Under the pieces are notes generated by a model. That model was not told where the DNA came from. It did no database searches and worked only from the letters and a program-made list of their open reading frames with translations. From assembly GCA_017620235.1 (NCBI GenBank), contig JAFZQT010000026.1, positions 1 to 52,327 on the forward strand: a stretch of DNA of 52,327 nucleotides, given 5' to 3'. The position numbers and the translations under genes are program-made. Shown here one piece after another: positions 44,131-52,203 of the stretch (position 1 is its first letter; each line of letters begins with the position of its first letter). This stretch comes from Butyrivibrio sp. (lineage in GTDB: Bacteria > Bacillota > Clostridia > Lachnospirales > Lachnospiraceae).

Positions 44131-44616
44131 TCAAAGCTTCTTTTCATAGCACAGGAAATCCTGCTCGTACAAGTGGCACTCACCCACCTCGTTGAATCCA
44201 AACACCGCATACGAGCGGATTGCCTTTGTATTGTACTTGCCGACAAGAATGTGTATACCGTTACATCCTCGCCTCTTAAGTTCTTCCATGCCATGCTTTA
44301 GCATTATCCTTGCAATCCCTTTATTCTGTTCTTCTGGTAGTACCGCAAGTCTAGCAAGTTCTCCCTCGGGCAAAAGAGCTTCATCCCAGCAAGGAAGCCT
44401 ATTCACTTCCTCATCTTCATCAATCGAAATTGCTGCTTTTATCTTTCCGTCTTCCTTCAAAACAAACAGCCCATCACGCGCAAAATCCGCATCTATCGTC
44501 TCATTAGACGGATAATACTCATCCCACGGACAAAGCTCCCTTCCCAGCTGCGCCTTATACAGCGCCATTATCTCCTCACGGTCTTCTTCCGTTGCAAGTA
44601 CTATGTTATATTCCAT
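44131..44616 (-). CDS. GNAT acetyltransferase
   Basis: 161 residues. Start IVLATEEDREEIMALYKAQLGRELCPWDEYYPSN and the catalytic core LARLAVLPEEQNKGIARIMLKHG (acetyl-CoA loop QNKGIA) are followed by NTKAIRSYAVFGFNEVGE. It resembles GNATs that act on amino-acid or peptide N-termini, but the substrate is open. It is divergent from the methyltransferase at 44778. Confidence 0.85.
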   Translation of the reverse strand: MEYNIVLATEEDREEIMALYKAQLGRELCPWDEYYPSNETIDADFARDGLFVLKEDGKIKAAISIDEDEEVNRLPCWDEALLPEGELARLAVLPEEQNKGIARIMLKHGMEELKRRGCNGIHILVGKYNTKAIRSYAVFGFNEVGECHLYEQDFLCYEKKL

Positions 44617-44777
44617 TTCTAGTCTATATCCTTTCAGTTAATAAAATGAGTGTAGCAGAATCATCATCAAATGTCTCAAAAAACATCCGATATTTCGCCG
44701 ACATTATTCCAATGGTCTTTCAATCAATTTCGAATAATGGTATATTTGTTGCATTCAGACTACAAGGAGGAGACATA

Positions 44778-45395
44778 ATGTTAGACAACAAAGGATTTGA
44801 TTTATGGGCAGACGGATATGACAAAGCTGTAGGTCTTTCAGAAGAAGCAAACTCATACCCTTTTGCCGGATATAAAGATGTACTTGGCGGAATATTCCGT
44901 GAAATAATGTCAAAAGAAAATGCCACAGTTTTAGACATAGGATTTGGCACAGGAACTTTGACAACAAAACTTTACGAAAGCGGATGTGAAGTCTACGGAC
45001 AGGATTTCTCACAAAGAATGATAGAACTGGCAAAAGAAAAAATGCCGAATGCAAATCTGTATCAAGGTGATTTTTCTAAAGGCTTGGTCTCAGAACTAAG
45101 TAATTGTAAGTTTGACTACATAATTGGTACTTATTCACTGCACCATTTATCTGATGACCGTAAGGTTTCTTTCTTCACAGAGTTATTAAGTCACTTAAAC
45201 GAAGGTGGCAAACTGCTGATCGGAGATGTCGTTTTTGAAAAAAGAACCGAACTTGAAAAATGTAAATCCGAATCAGCCGACGCCTGGGACGCCGATGAAA
45301 TCTACTTCGTCACGGATGAATTAAAAGAATCATTCCCCAATCTATCTTTCGACAGAAAATCATACTGTTCAGGAATAATCACAATTCAAAAGTAA
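44778..45395 (+). CDS. Class I SAM-dependent methyltransferase (YrrT-like)
   Basis: 205 residues from the ATG at 44778 with AGGAGG 7 bases upstream (the frame is open ~60 codons further, unsupported). SAM motif I is VLDIGFGTGTLTTKLYE; the acid loop is VYGQDFSQRMIELAKEKMP; motif IV region is FDYIIGTYSLHHL. It starts with LDNKGFDLWADGYDKAV as in YrrT-type enzymes and its substrate is unknown. A terminator follows. Confidence 0.88.
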   Translation: MLDNKGFDLWADGYDKAVGLSEEANSYPFAGYKDVLGGIFREIMSKENATVLDIGFGTGTLTTKLYESGCEVYGQDFSQRMIELAKEKMPNANLYQGDFSKGLVSELSNCKFDYIIGTYSLHHLSDDRKVSFFTELLSHLNEGGKLLIGDVVFEKRTELEKCKSESADAWDADEIYFVTDELKESFPNLSFDRKSYCSGIITIQK

Positions 45396-45425
45396 TGAAT
45401 TTATGAAATTTTCCGCAATTACCGG

Positions 45426-45456
45426 GAAGGTGTACTCAAAGTGCACCTTCTTTTTT
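45426..45456 (+). terminator. Intrinsic terminator of the methyltransferase gene
   Basis: GAAGGTGTAC / GTGCACCTTC (10 bp, one G-T pair, loop TCAAA) followed by six T, 31 bases after the stop. Confidence 0.92.
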
Positions 45457-45476
45457 CTGATCAAGTGTCAATCAGA

Positions 45477-46190
45477 TCACAATATGCTTCTTAAAAACTC
45501 TACAACTCCGATGTCCTGTCTGTTCTCATATTCTTCAAGTTCATCTTTATTGTCTTTTCCAAATGCGAACAGACAATCTATCTCATTATTGTGTGTACTC
45601 TCCTTGAAATGCTCAAACGCTGCCAACAACTCATCTGCAGTAAGCTCCGATTGAAGAATAGTCAGAATACCAAATTTCTTTTCATTAGTTATAATATGAG
45701 TCTCTCCGACACCTTCAATACTGTTCCTGATCTGAGTTCCAACTTCTTCCTCAAGCTCACGCATCGCTGTAATAAGCGGGTCTAAATGATTGGTCACTTC
45801 ATCCCTGTCCTCAGGATCCACCGCTCCGCCAATAAACTGTATCTTACCTGTAAATTCTGAACCAACACCGTTAAGCGAGACAATGCACTTTCCGTCACTT
45901 GTTTTCAAAAGACATCCCGCATACAAATTCCTGCACGCAAACTGCCCAAGGTCATGCGCCTCGCTATACTTGTAATTGGCATAATCGGAAAGCGCACACT
46001 CAAAAACAACATTACCGTCGTTATTCTCCATGTTCAGTACCGAATAAACCGGGCCGTTGAACATTCCCGGATACAGCTTCGTTTGCTCTCTCCAATATGC
46101 TGCGATATCCTCCCTTACATCCATAGGCAATTCAAGCATATCATCCTCGCCTTTTATGATCAGTTCTTTTGCCTTAATAATTGTAGCCAT
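45477..46190 (-). CDS. NUDIX-like hydrolase
   Basis: 237 residues from the ATG at 46190 (AGGTGAGG upstream). The NUDIX pattern is stretched: GGAVDPEDRDE ... TAMRELEEEVG keeps Gly, Glu and the R-E-x-x-E-E-x-G helix, but the spacing between Gly and the helix is longer than usual. An N-terminal ~95 residues are unassigned. NUDIX enzymes hydrolyse nucleoside-diphosphate-linked compounds. Its far upstream side carries the hairpin array at 46221-46612, which could lie in its 5' untranslated RNA. Confidence 0.72.
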   Translation of the reverse strand: MATIIKAKELIIKGEDDMLELPMDVREDIAAYWREQTKLYPGMFNGPVYSVLNMENNDGNVVFECALSDYANYKYSEAHDLGQFACRNLYAGCLLKTSDGKCIVSLNGVGSEFTGKIQFIGGAVDPEDRDEVTNHLDPLITAMRELEEEVGTQIRNSIEGVGETHIITNEKKFGILTILQSELTADELLAAFEHFKESTHNNEIDCLFAFGKDNKDELEEYENRQDIGVVEFLRSIL

Positions 46191-46220
46191 CCCCACCTCA
46201 CCTATTATTAACCTCATCGG

Positions 46221-46612
46221 TTCTCATATAATTCCTGTTTTGCAAAACAAATTTACGTGACTGACTATGAAAACACGTTTCTATTCACGTATAATTCCCG
46301 CGTCGCGCAACCAATTTACGTGAACAGAAACGAAAACATGCTATGATTCACGTATAATCCCTGCGTTGCTCAGCCAATTTACGTGAACAGAAACGAAAAC
46401 ATGCCATGATTCACGTATAATCCCTACGTTGCTCAGACAATTTACGTGAACAGAAACGAAAACATGCTATAATTCACGTATTATTTCTGATTTTCAGAGT
46501 AATTTTACGTGAATGATAACGAAAACAAGCAATAGCTCACGTATGATTCCTTTTTTCCAAAAGAATTTTACGTGAATGATAACAAAAACAAGCAATGGTT
46601 CACGTATAAATC
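46221..46612. repeat. Tandem array of 63-bp hairpin units with covarying inner stems
   Basis: Units start every 63 bases at 46221, 46284, 46347, 46410, 46473, 46536 and 46599 (last one partial). Each has conserved outer arms TTCACGTA / TACGTGAA closing a hairpin, a ~22-base conserved linker rich in A (GAAACGAAAACATGC), and a variable loop. The loops differ in sequence yet keep pairing: TGTTTT/AAAACA in unit 46221, CGCG/CGCG in 46284, TCTGA/TCAGA in 46473, ATTC-CTTTT / AAAAGAAT in 46536. No long open frame crosses the array. It lies between the NUDIX gene and a 48-residue ORF. I cannot name it; it is not a CRISPR array because the repeats are longer than the spacers and the variable part pairs with itself. 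Confidence 0.88.
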
Positions 46613-46651
46613 CTGCAAATCCCAAATCCAACAGGTTACCTTTAGCTTATT

Positions 46652-46798
46652 TCATTTCTTTTCCTTATCCTTCGCCAGCAGAGTCTTCAATGCCTTTGCC
46701 AATTCCTCCGAGGGAACCGCAGAAATTTTCTCAGCGTACTTATTCTGCTTGTACTCTATCTCTTTCAAGTTCTTCTTTTCAGGATTCTTTTTATCCAT
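46652..46798 (-). CDS. Small basic ORF (48 residues)
   Basis: MDKKNPEKKNLKEIEYKQN start at ATG 46798 with GAGG 7 bases upstream; an ATG 6 bases earlier abuts the site. It continues as a charged helix (EELAKALKTLLAKDKEKK) of Lys/Glu type with no hydrophobic segment. It is located 43 bases after the nitrilase stop and close to the hairpin array. A real small gene is likely from the ribosome site, but no family is recognised. Confidence 0.6.
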   Translation of the reverse strand: MDKKNPEKKNLKEIEYKQNKYAEKISAVPSEELAKALKTLLAKDKEKK

Positions 46799-46841
46799 AC
46801 TCATCCCTCTTCACTATCGACAGCTTCCGCAGCGTACTCTT

Positions 46842-47696
46842 CTATCGCTTTCCGCCGGTCTGCCCATGCCTGATAAACGGCTCTTTAATATCCGTACTCA
46901 GCAAATCACCGTAAGCACCCACCTTGCGGAATGTATTGCCCATCATCTCAGTGTTTCGGTACCACCTTATAGCATCCATATCAAAATCAGCGTAGAACAG
47001 CCCTTCCGCCAATTCATCAACCATGAGAATAGTATTGTCAACACATTTGCCCTCTCCGTCCCAGCAAATCGGGCTATACGCGCATGAACAACCGGCGTTG
47101 GTTCCGTTTGGATTCGCCATCGCAACACCAACCATATTTTCATAAGCTCTTGTAGATAGCGCATTTGTCCTCGGAGCCATCGAAACGCAATCATTAGGAA
47201 CAAGAATTATCTCCGCACCTTTCAGCATCAGTACTCTGGCACTTTCGGGGTATTCCCTGTCATAGCAGATCATTATCCCGATCTTTACTCCGTCGCAATC
47301 ACAAACCTTGAATTCCTCGCCCGGTTCAAGCACCTTTTCATCCGCAAAATCACAAGTGTGAACCTTTGAATACTTCATAAGTATCTGACCATTTTTATTT
47401 ATCACAAATGCGCTATTCTGCGGAGATTTTTTCCCCTGGGTAAAAGAAGTAAGAATAATGCCCACCTGATTCTCTTTTGCCGCGTTACATATTTCCTTAA
47501 TGCGGATATCATCGTCAGCGATGCTCTTCTCATATGTCACAGGCAGATCATAACCGGTCAAAAAACATTCCGGCAAGAGCACAATATCCGCTCCATTAGC
47601 CGCAGCTTCCTTGATTGCATCGATTACAGTCTGCACATTTTTATCAATCTCTTCAATTACAGCCCGCTTCTGTAAAATCGCAACTCTGTATCTCAT
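46842..47696 (-). CDS. Nitrilase-superfamily carbon-nitrogen hydrolase
   Basis: 284 residues from ATG 47696; GTG at 47711 or TTG at 47708 with GGAG close by are alternatives. The Glu-Lys-Cys triad is seen as PECFLTGYD, SKVHTCDFADEK and ICYDREYPESARVL. It is like N-carbamoyl-putrescine/omega-amidase-type members that cleave amides or nitriles; the substrate is unknown. It follows the isochorismatase gene by 9 bases or overlaps it, and the MATE exporter precedes both, so the three may form one pathway. Confidence 0.88.
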   Translation of the reverse strand: MRYRVAILQKRAVIEEIDKNVQTVIDAIKEAAANGADIVLLPECFLTGYDLPVTYEKSIADDDIRIKEICNAAKENQVGIILTSFTQGKKSPQNSAFVINKNGQILMKYSKVHTCDFADEKVLEPGEEFKVCDCDGVKIGIMICYDREYPESARVLMLKGAEIILVPNDCVSMAPRTNALSTRAYENMVGVAMANPNGTNAGCSCAYSPICWDGEGKCVDNTILMVDELAEGLFYADFDMDAIRWYRNTEMMGNTFRKVGAYGDLLSTDIKEPFIRHGQTGGKR

Positions 47697-47704
47697 ATTC
47701 GCAC

Positions 47705-48148
47705 TCAACACTCCACTCCTGCTGCCTTCATTTCCTCAAGTTCCTTAGCATAAAACTTGCTCTGTCTGGCACCAATGGCATCAAGATATAGTTTAACCTT
47801 ATATCCCTGCTTTACTGCTCTCATTACCGTCTGAAACACACAACACCTGCCGTCCACACCTACCACATTTATGGTATCGACATTCATTTCTTTTAATTTA
47901 TGAGCAAACTCTTTGTTTGTAAACGCATCCGGAAAGCGCTTAGTAAATATAAGTTCAGATTCAACATGAAGTTCCGAAGCCAGCTCATAGCCATCTATAT
48001 TTCCAAGAACACCAATATTTCTTATATACACAATTGGTATGCTCTGCTTTTTTGCCTCATCAATCCTTGAATTAGCGGCATCTAAAAGCTCATCCTTATA
48101 AAAGCCTATGTATTTTTGCTGAATATCAATTACAAGAAGAATCTCCAT
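47705..48148 (-). CDS. Isochorismatase-like cysteine hydrolase
   Basis: 147 residues from ATG 48148 (GGGAG ten bases upstream); GTG at 48157, overlapping the MATE stop, is possible. Asp in LLVIDIQQKYIG, Lys in FTKRFPDAF and the catalytic Cys in VGVDGRCCVFQTVMRAVKQGY are arranged as in isochorismatase/nicotinamidase-like enzymes. It may hydrolyse an amide. It lies between the MATE exporter and the nitrilase. Confidence 0.88.
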   Translation of the reverse strand: MEILLVIDIQQKYIGFYKDELLDAANSRIDEAKKQSIPIVYIRNIGVLGNIDGYELASELHVESELIFTKRFPDAFTNKEFAHKLKEMNVDTINVVGVDGRCCVFQTVMRAVKQGYKVKLYLDAIGARQSKFYAKELEEMKAAGVEC

Positions 48149-48153
48149 CTTCC

Positions 48154-49518
48154 TCACACTCCCGCAGACCAGCCTTCATGCTTCCTTATTCTTGCATAGA
48201 TCACATACGAAACAATTACCGTGAAAAGATCAGCTACCGCCTGCGTCCACACGATTCCCGTCATCCCAAACAAGCGATTAAACAAGATCAGGATTGGAAT
48301 GTTGAACACTATCTGTCGTATCACGGCAAGCCAAAACGATTCTTTGCCGCGCCCGATTGCCTGCGTAAAGTGAACCATCGAAAAGCAAAGAAACATGAGC
48401 GGTGTCGCAAAGCATCTCGCTCTAAGAAACTGTGTTCCAAAGCGCACTGTGTCAGGATCTTGGATGAACGCCCTCATGATCACCGGCGCAAAAGCATAAT
48501 ACATGATCACGCTTACAACACCGATCACAAGTCCCACTACTCTGCCGAACCTGAATATACCGTCCATTCTCTTTATGTCACCCGACGAATAGCTGTACGC
48601 GATAAGCGGCACCATACCCATGCAGATACCGATTCCGATGTTCAGCGGAAGACGCTCTGCTTTTAGCACGATTCCTATAGCCGCGAGCTCGACATCGCCA
48701 TACGAAGCTGACAAGCGATTTATCACGATAGTACACAAGTCAAAAAGAAGAACTCCGACAGCGGCAGGAATTCCCACTCCGAATATCGAGGAAAAAGAAT
48801 CTCTCGAAGGATATTCGCCATATGTATTAATTCTTAAGATTGTTTCTTTTCCCGCTTTGAGATAAGTGACAACAAAGTAGATCGATACCACAATGTTACT
48901 GAGCATCGTTGCTATCGCGGCACCCATAACCTGTTTTCCGTCAGGCAAGATCACAAACATAAAAATAGGATCCAATATTGTGTTGAGAACGCCTCCCATG
49001 CTAAGACCAAATGAAGCCTTTGAGGAAAGTCCTATACTCCTAAGCATTGACGAGACTGTGCTGCTGAATATAAACGGAGCTCCTCCGATAATTACCACGA
49101 AGAACATATACTGCCTTGAATATTCAAGCACGTTGTCACTCGCCCCCAGAAAAACAAGCAGCGGCGTCATTCCTACAAGGCATATAAGCGAGAACAAAAA
49201 TCCCACTCCCAACGCCATCCGGATGCATGCTGCCGATACTTTCGAAGCCTCATCATCTTTTCCCGCACCTATCAAGCGCGCAATAAGCGTTCCGCCGCCG
49301 ACTCCAAAGATATTGGAAATGACAATGGTAAGCATATACACAGGTAGCACCAAAGAACACGCCGCCACCATGTACGGATTATTTGTCCTTCCGACAAACC
49401 ACGTGTCAGCCAAATTGTATACCAGTGCTATAAGCTGGCTCGCAATCGCAGGAAGCGCCATCACTCCGAGCGCATGCGGTATATTATCTTTTTCAAAAAG
49501 AAACTTCTTATCTTCCAT
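48154..49518 (-). CDS. MATE-family multidrug efflux transporter
   Basis: 454 residues with twelve membrane helices. Typical segments include LADTWFVGRTNN (VDTxFVG-type), VYNLADTWF and PAAVGVLLFDLCTIVI in the second half (ISAAVG-type repeat). Na+- or H+-driven export of cationic drugs or metabolites is the family role. It is the first gene of the MATE/isochorismatase/nitrilase run, stop and start nearly touching. Confidence 0.9.
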   Translation of the reverse strand: MEDKKFLFEKDNIPHALGVMALPAIASQLIALVYNLADTWFVGRTNNPYMVAACSLVLPVYMLTIVISNIFGVGGGTLIARLIGAGKDDEASKVSAACIRMALGVGFLFSLICLVGMTPLLVFLGASDNVLEYSRQYMFFVVIIGGAPFIFSSTVSSMLRSIGLSSKASFGLSMGGVLNTILDPIFMFVILPDGKQVMGAAIATMLSNIVVSIYFVVTYLKAGKETILRINTYGEYPSRDSFSSIFGVGIPAAVGVLLFDLCTIVINRLSASYGDVELAAIGIVLKAERLPLNIGIGICMGMVPLIAYSYSSGDIKRMDGIFRFGRVVGLVIGVVSVIMYYAFAPVIMRAFIQDPDTVRFGTQFLRARCFATPLMFLCFSMVHFTQAIGRGKESFWLAVIRQIVFNIPILILFNRLFGMTGIVWTQAVADLFTVIVSYVIYARIRKHEGWSAGV

Positions 49519-49562
49519 ATTTTCCTGCGCAAAGCGGTGAGCCTAAAACTCACCGCCAATAC

Positions 49563-50336
49563 TCAACCTTTCTTTCGTGCTACTATAAGATATCTGTGAA
49601 TGGTTCCTTCAACCAATCCCTTTTTATCAATAACATCCTGCATTTTAAGCAATTTGCCAAAACATTTTTCAACCGAAAATCCCGGAAACTCCCATTCAAT
49701 GATTCGTGCAAACCACACAAACGCGCCTATATCATAGAACTTGATAGGTCTTAAAGCTTCTTCGGCACAGATCACCTCAAAGCCCGCATCCTCGAATTTT
49801 TTTCTCTGAACGGACAATTCCAATTCAGGAAAAGGCACCGGAACATCCGGAAGCACCATCTCCACAAGATCCCTGTCATTCCTGGCTCCGACCTGCTCCG
49901 TTATAAACACTCCCTCCGGCTTTAGAACTCTGAACGCCTCCACCGGGTCGAAATCCCCGTGTCTGTTTATCATTATGTCAAAAGAGCTGTCGGCAAAAGG
50001 AATCTTCGACGCATCATCGCACGCTCTGAAATCAATCCCACGCGGATTAAGACGTTCCTCACATAGTTTTACATTAGGAGCGTATCCTTCGGTCGCTGCC
50101 GTATTTTCATACGGATGCCCCAAAGACAGCAAAAACTCTCCTCCACCTGTATCAAAGTCAAGCATCTTCATGTCGGGCAAAAGATACTTCTTAACTATTT
50201 TCTCATAGTCCCACGGAAGATCGTTTTCCTCCTCATATCTGTCATTTATATGAGAAAAATCCCAGCCGCGAATATGTGCTATCTTTTCCTCTGCTTCCCA
50301 CTCTTTTCGTAGTTCATTTATTCTCATCTTATCCAT
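49563..50336 (-). CDS. Class I SAM-dependent methyltransferase
   Basis: 257 residues. SAM motif I is MLDFDTGGGEFLLSLG; the acidic loop is AATEGYAPNVKLCEERLN; the PF and FDIMINRHGDFDPVEAFRVLKP segment is the class I pattern. A C-terminal ~80 residues follow the fold and may bind substrate. Family function is not settled. The start ATG 50336 has GAGGAG 6 bases upstream, overlapped by the stop region of a 20-29-codon leader ORF (50349-50411/50438), which implies translational coupling. Confidence 0.85.
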   Translation of the reverse strand: MDKMRINELRKEWEAEEKIAHIRGWDFSHINDRYEEENDLPWDYEKIVKKYLLPDMKMLDFDTGGGEFLLSLGHPYENTAATEGYAPNVKLCEERLNPRGIDFRACDDASKIPFADSSFDIMINRHGDFDPVEAFRVLKPEGVFITEQVGARNDRDLVEMVLPDVPVPFPELELSVQRKKFEDAGFEVICAEEALRPIKFYDIGAFVWFARIIEWEFPGFSVEKCFGKLLKMQDVIDKKGLVEGTIHRYLIVARKKG

Positions 50337-50348
50337 TTCTGCTCCTCA

Positions 50349-50411
50349 TCAAATAATAGTCTTTTTCATTATTTGTTCGGTGCAGCTTCGTGACAGCAAA
50401 AAAACTTCCAT
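50349..50411 (-). CDS. Leader ORF before the methyltransferase
   Basis: From ATG 50411 (GAGG close by) to TGA 50349, 20 residues, MEVFLLSRSC then TEQIMKKTII; an ATG at 50438 extends it to 29. A run of seven T encodes part of it. Its stop overlaps the ribosome-site region of the methyltransferase gene. No family is recognised; the call rests on position, length and the RNA structure around it. Confidence 0.5.
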   Translation of the reverse strand: MEVFLLSRSCTEQIMKKTII

Positions 50412-50453
50412 TAACCTCGGTACAACCTGCTGCCGCATTAAAACTGCACCGAG
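50377..50453 (-). promoter_or_regulatory. Mutually exclusive hairpins around the leader ORF
   Basis: On the minus strand CTCGGTGCAG (50453-50444) can pair with CTGCACCGA (50385-50377), or in part with TGTACCGAG (about 50423-50415) in the shorter stem; the same strand can not do both. The short stem is followed by a run of seven T, as in an attenuator. It precedes the methyltransferase start. Confidence 0.5.
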
Positions 50454-50489
50454 TAATTGTCTCGCATTTTCATAACCATCTCCGTTATC

Positions 50490-50831
50490 TCACTCCCACT
50501 TTTTCCAAACATCAGGCTGATACCCGATTGTGGACTGCTTTCCGTTACGAACGACAGGCGTTTTAATAACCTGCGGATTCTCTAAGATCTTTTCAAGCTT
50601 ATCTTCCTCTGCAATATACTTAATCAAAGAAAGTGTGTCCTGATCTTTGCAGTTAGGGTTCAGCATATTTTCGATACCTCCGTTTACCTGAGCAACTGAG
50701 GTGAACTCGCCCTTACTCATGCCCTTTTCTTTCATATCGATAAACTGAAACTTTATGCCACGCTCTTTGAAAAAGCGCTCAGCCTTCTTAGTATCATTAC
50801 ATTTCTTAGTTCCAAAAATCTGTATATTCAT
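50490..50831 (-). CDS. ArsC/Spx-family protein
   Basis: 113 residues with a thioredoxin-like fold. The single active-site Cys is in GTKKCNDTKKAERFF (no CxxC), and the region before the end, KTPVVRNGKQSTIGYQPDVWKKW, is the ArsC/Spx pattern. Spx proteins have CxxC and bind RNA polymerase, while ArsC members have a single Cys, so this is more likely an ArsC-like reductase or YffB-like protein of unknown role. Confidence 0.88.
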   Translation of the reverse strand: MNIQIFGTKKCNDTKKAERFFKERGIKFQFIDMKEKGMSKGEFTSVAQVNGGIENMLNPNCKDQDTLSLIKYIAEEDKLEKILENPQVIKTPVVRNGKQSTIGYQPDVWKKWE

Positions 50832-50855
50832 CTTCTTTTATCCTTATCTGCGAAG

Positions 50856-51215
50856 TTATGAAAACTTCTTTTTTAACGCAATCTCAGTTGGTATGATCGA
50901 TCCCACCAATAAAACCAGTTGGAACACAATAAGTGGAACGCAAACATTAGCCAGTGTTTCTTCGCTACTTGTGAAAAGAGGTATCAAAACAATTATCGAC
51001 GGAATTATCAAAAGCAGCCCTAATCTATTCCACAAACGACCGCAATATTCATTACCAAACTTCCAGGTTTCTGCATTTTTCATGGATCTTTTTGTTCTGT
51101 AGCCAAGCATTCCATTGATCTCTTTGGGATAATGTTTCCATAAAAGCCATCCCAGAACTATCATAAGTGCAGGTATAAAACAGTTTGTTGCCATCATAAA
51201 CCACCAAAACCACAT
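50856..51215 (-). CDS. SdpI-family membrane protein
   Basis: 119 residues with three to four membrane helices. The conserved SdpI motif NGMLGYRTKRSMKNAETWKFGNEYCGRLW sits after the first helix. SdpI in Bacillus gives immunity to the SdpC toxin; most members outside that system have unknown function. It is 25 bases upstream of the ArsC-like gene and may be transcribed with it. Confidence 0.88.
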   Translation of the reverse strand: MWFWWFMMATNCFIPALMIVLGWLLWKHYPKEINGMLGYRTKRSMKNAETWKFGNEYCGRLWNRLGLLLIIPSIIVLIPLFTSSEETLANVCVPLIVFQLVLLVGSIIPTEIALKKKFS

Positions 51216-51250
51216 TTTTCCTACCTCCGTAATATTAAATAATAGCCGGG

Positions 51251-51691
51251 TCAGTCCAACCGCAAGTCAAAAGCTTTTTTGGAATTACCGTCAAAGCCTT
51301 TGCTCTCATAGAATCGATGCGCTTCTTCCCGCGCAATCCCGCTCTGTAAAATAGCTTTATAACAATTCTTTTCTTTCGCAAAAAGAATCGCCATGTCTAT
51401 AACCTTCGAAGCAAGCCCGCGTTTTCTGTAATTTTTATCTGTCACTACATTTTCAATAAAACAGATGCCGCGATTGCCTCTTGTGAGATTAGGTATATAT
51501 ACAACATAACAAGTTGCAACCACCTTGTCATCGTCAATTGCGCCAAAATATCTGATATTGGGATTTTTTTCAATCTCGCGCCACGTGCACAGGCTCTCTT
51601 TCATAGAAGATTCATCATCTTCCGGATCTAGCTGCTTATACAATTCAATAAGTGATGGCAGATCACGTTCTGTAAGCTCTCTAAATTCCAT
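51251..51691 (-). CDS. GNAT acetyltransferase
   Basis: 146 residues from ATG 51691 (GGGAGG, 6 bases upstream). Motifs: FRELTERDLPSLIELYKQLDP, FIENVVTDKNYRKRGLASKV (acetyl-CoA loop RKRGLA) and YKAILQSGIAREEAHRFYESKGF. It resembles GNATs that act on small amines. It is 21 bases after the neighbouring acetyltransferase, so the two genes form a tandem pair. Confidence 0.85.
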   Translation of the reverse strand: MEFRELTERDLPSLIELYKQLDPEDDESSMKESLCTWREIEKNPNIRYFGAIDDDKVVATCYVVYIPNLTRGNRGICFIENVVTDKNYRKRGLASKVIDMAILFAKEKNCYKAILQSGIAREEAHRFYESKGFDGNSKKAFDLRLD

Positions 51692-51711
51692 TTTTCCTCC
51701 CCACAATTGAC

Positions 51712-52182
51712 CTACAAGTTATACATCATAAAATTCCCGTTATGTTTAAATCCATAAGCTGTATATAACTTCACGCCCATATCCGAAGCGGTGATATGGA
51801 CTGCGCCGCATCCATAGGCTCTTGCCTCTTTTATAACACGATCAAGAAGCTCTTTTGCTATTCCCATGCGCCTATACTCCGGAGCAGTGAACATACTTGA
51901 AAGAAGCCCCAGTTTCCCTGACGGGCATGTGAAATACGGCGGCTTTTCAACAAATGACATACCGCTTGTTCCGACTATTTTTTCGCCATCCATAGCAAGC
52001 CATGATACAAACGTACCATCCGCCATATGCTTTTGATAGTACTCAAAAAGAGCCGCTTTTAAATCCACACCTGTCGGCACTTCTCTACCTTCCGACTCGT
52101 ATTCTTCGGTCAATTGTCCGATTCTCATGTCAATAAAAGTTTCCAGCTCAGCTTCTGTAAGTTTTTTATATACTATCTCCAT
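51712..52182 (-). CDS. GNAT acetyltransferase
   Basis: 156 residues from ATG 52182 (no strong ribosome site; a TTG at 52200 is possible). Core: WLAMDGEKIVGTSGMSFVEK, LSSMFTAPEYRRMGIAKELL (acetyl-CoA loop RRMGIA) and VHITASDMGVKLYTAYGFKHNG. The first ~70 residues form the substrate lid. It is the upstream member of a tandem pair of acetyltransferase genes. Its leader contains the hairpin at 52204-52234. Confidence 0.82.
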   Translation of the reverse strand: MEIVYKKLTEAELETFIDMRIGQLTEEYESEGREVPTGVDLKAALFEYYQKHMADGTFVSWLAMDGEKIVGTSGMSFVEKPPYFTCPSGKLGLLSSMFTAPEYRRMGIAKELLDRVIKEARAYGCGAVHITASDMGVKLYTAYGFKHNGNFMMYNL

Positions 52183-52203
52183 TATGCACGTATAATCCAA
52201 TCA

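Noticed and set aside
44592-44777. N-terminal extension of the methyltransferase at 44778
   Set aside because: The extra ~62 codons have no ribosome site, cross the divergent promoter region and lie outside the fold; AGGAGG is just before 44778.
46221-46612. CRISPR array
   Set aside because: The repeat is about 63 bp with no true spacers, the variable part of each unit is self-complementary, and no Cas genes are nearby.
46572-47087. 171- and 112-residue plus-strand frames by the array
   Set aside because: They overlap the nitrilase and the 48-residue gene on the minus strand and have low-complexity Phe/Ser composition.
50377-50453. Known riboswitch class before the methyltransferase
   Set aside because: I do not see the conserved core of SAM, guanidine, TPP or other common classes; only the alternative stems and the short ORF are supported.
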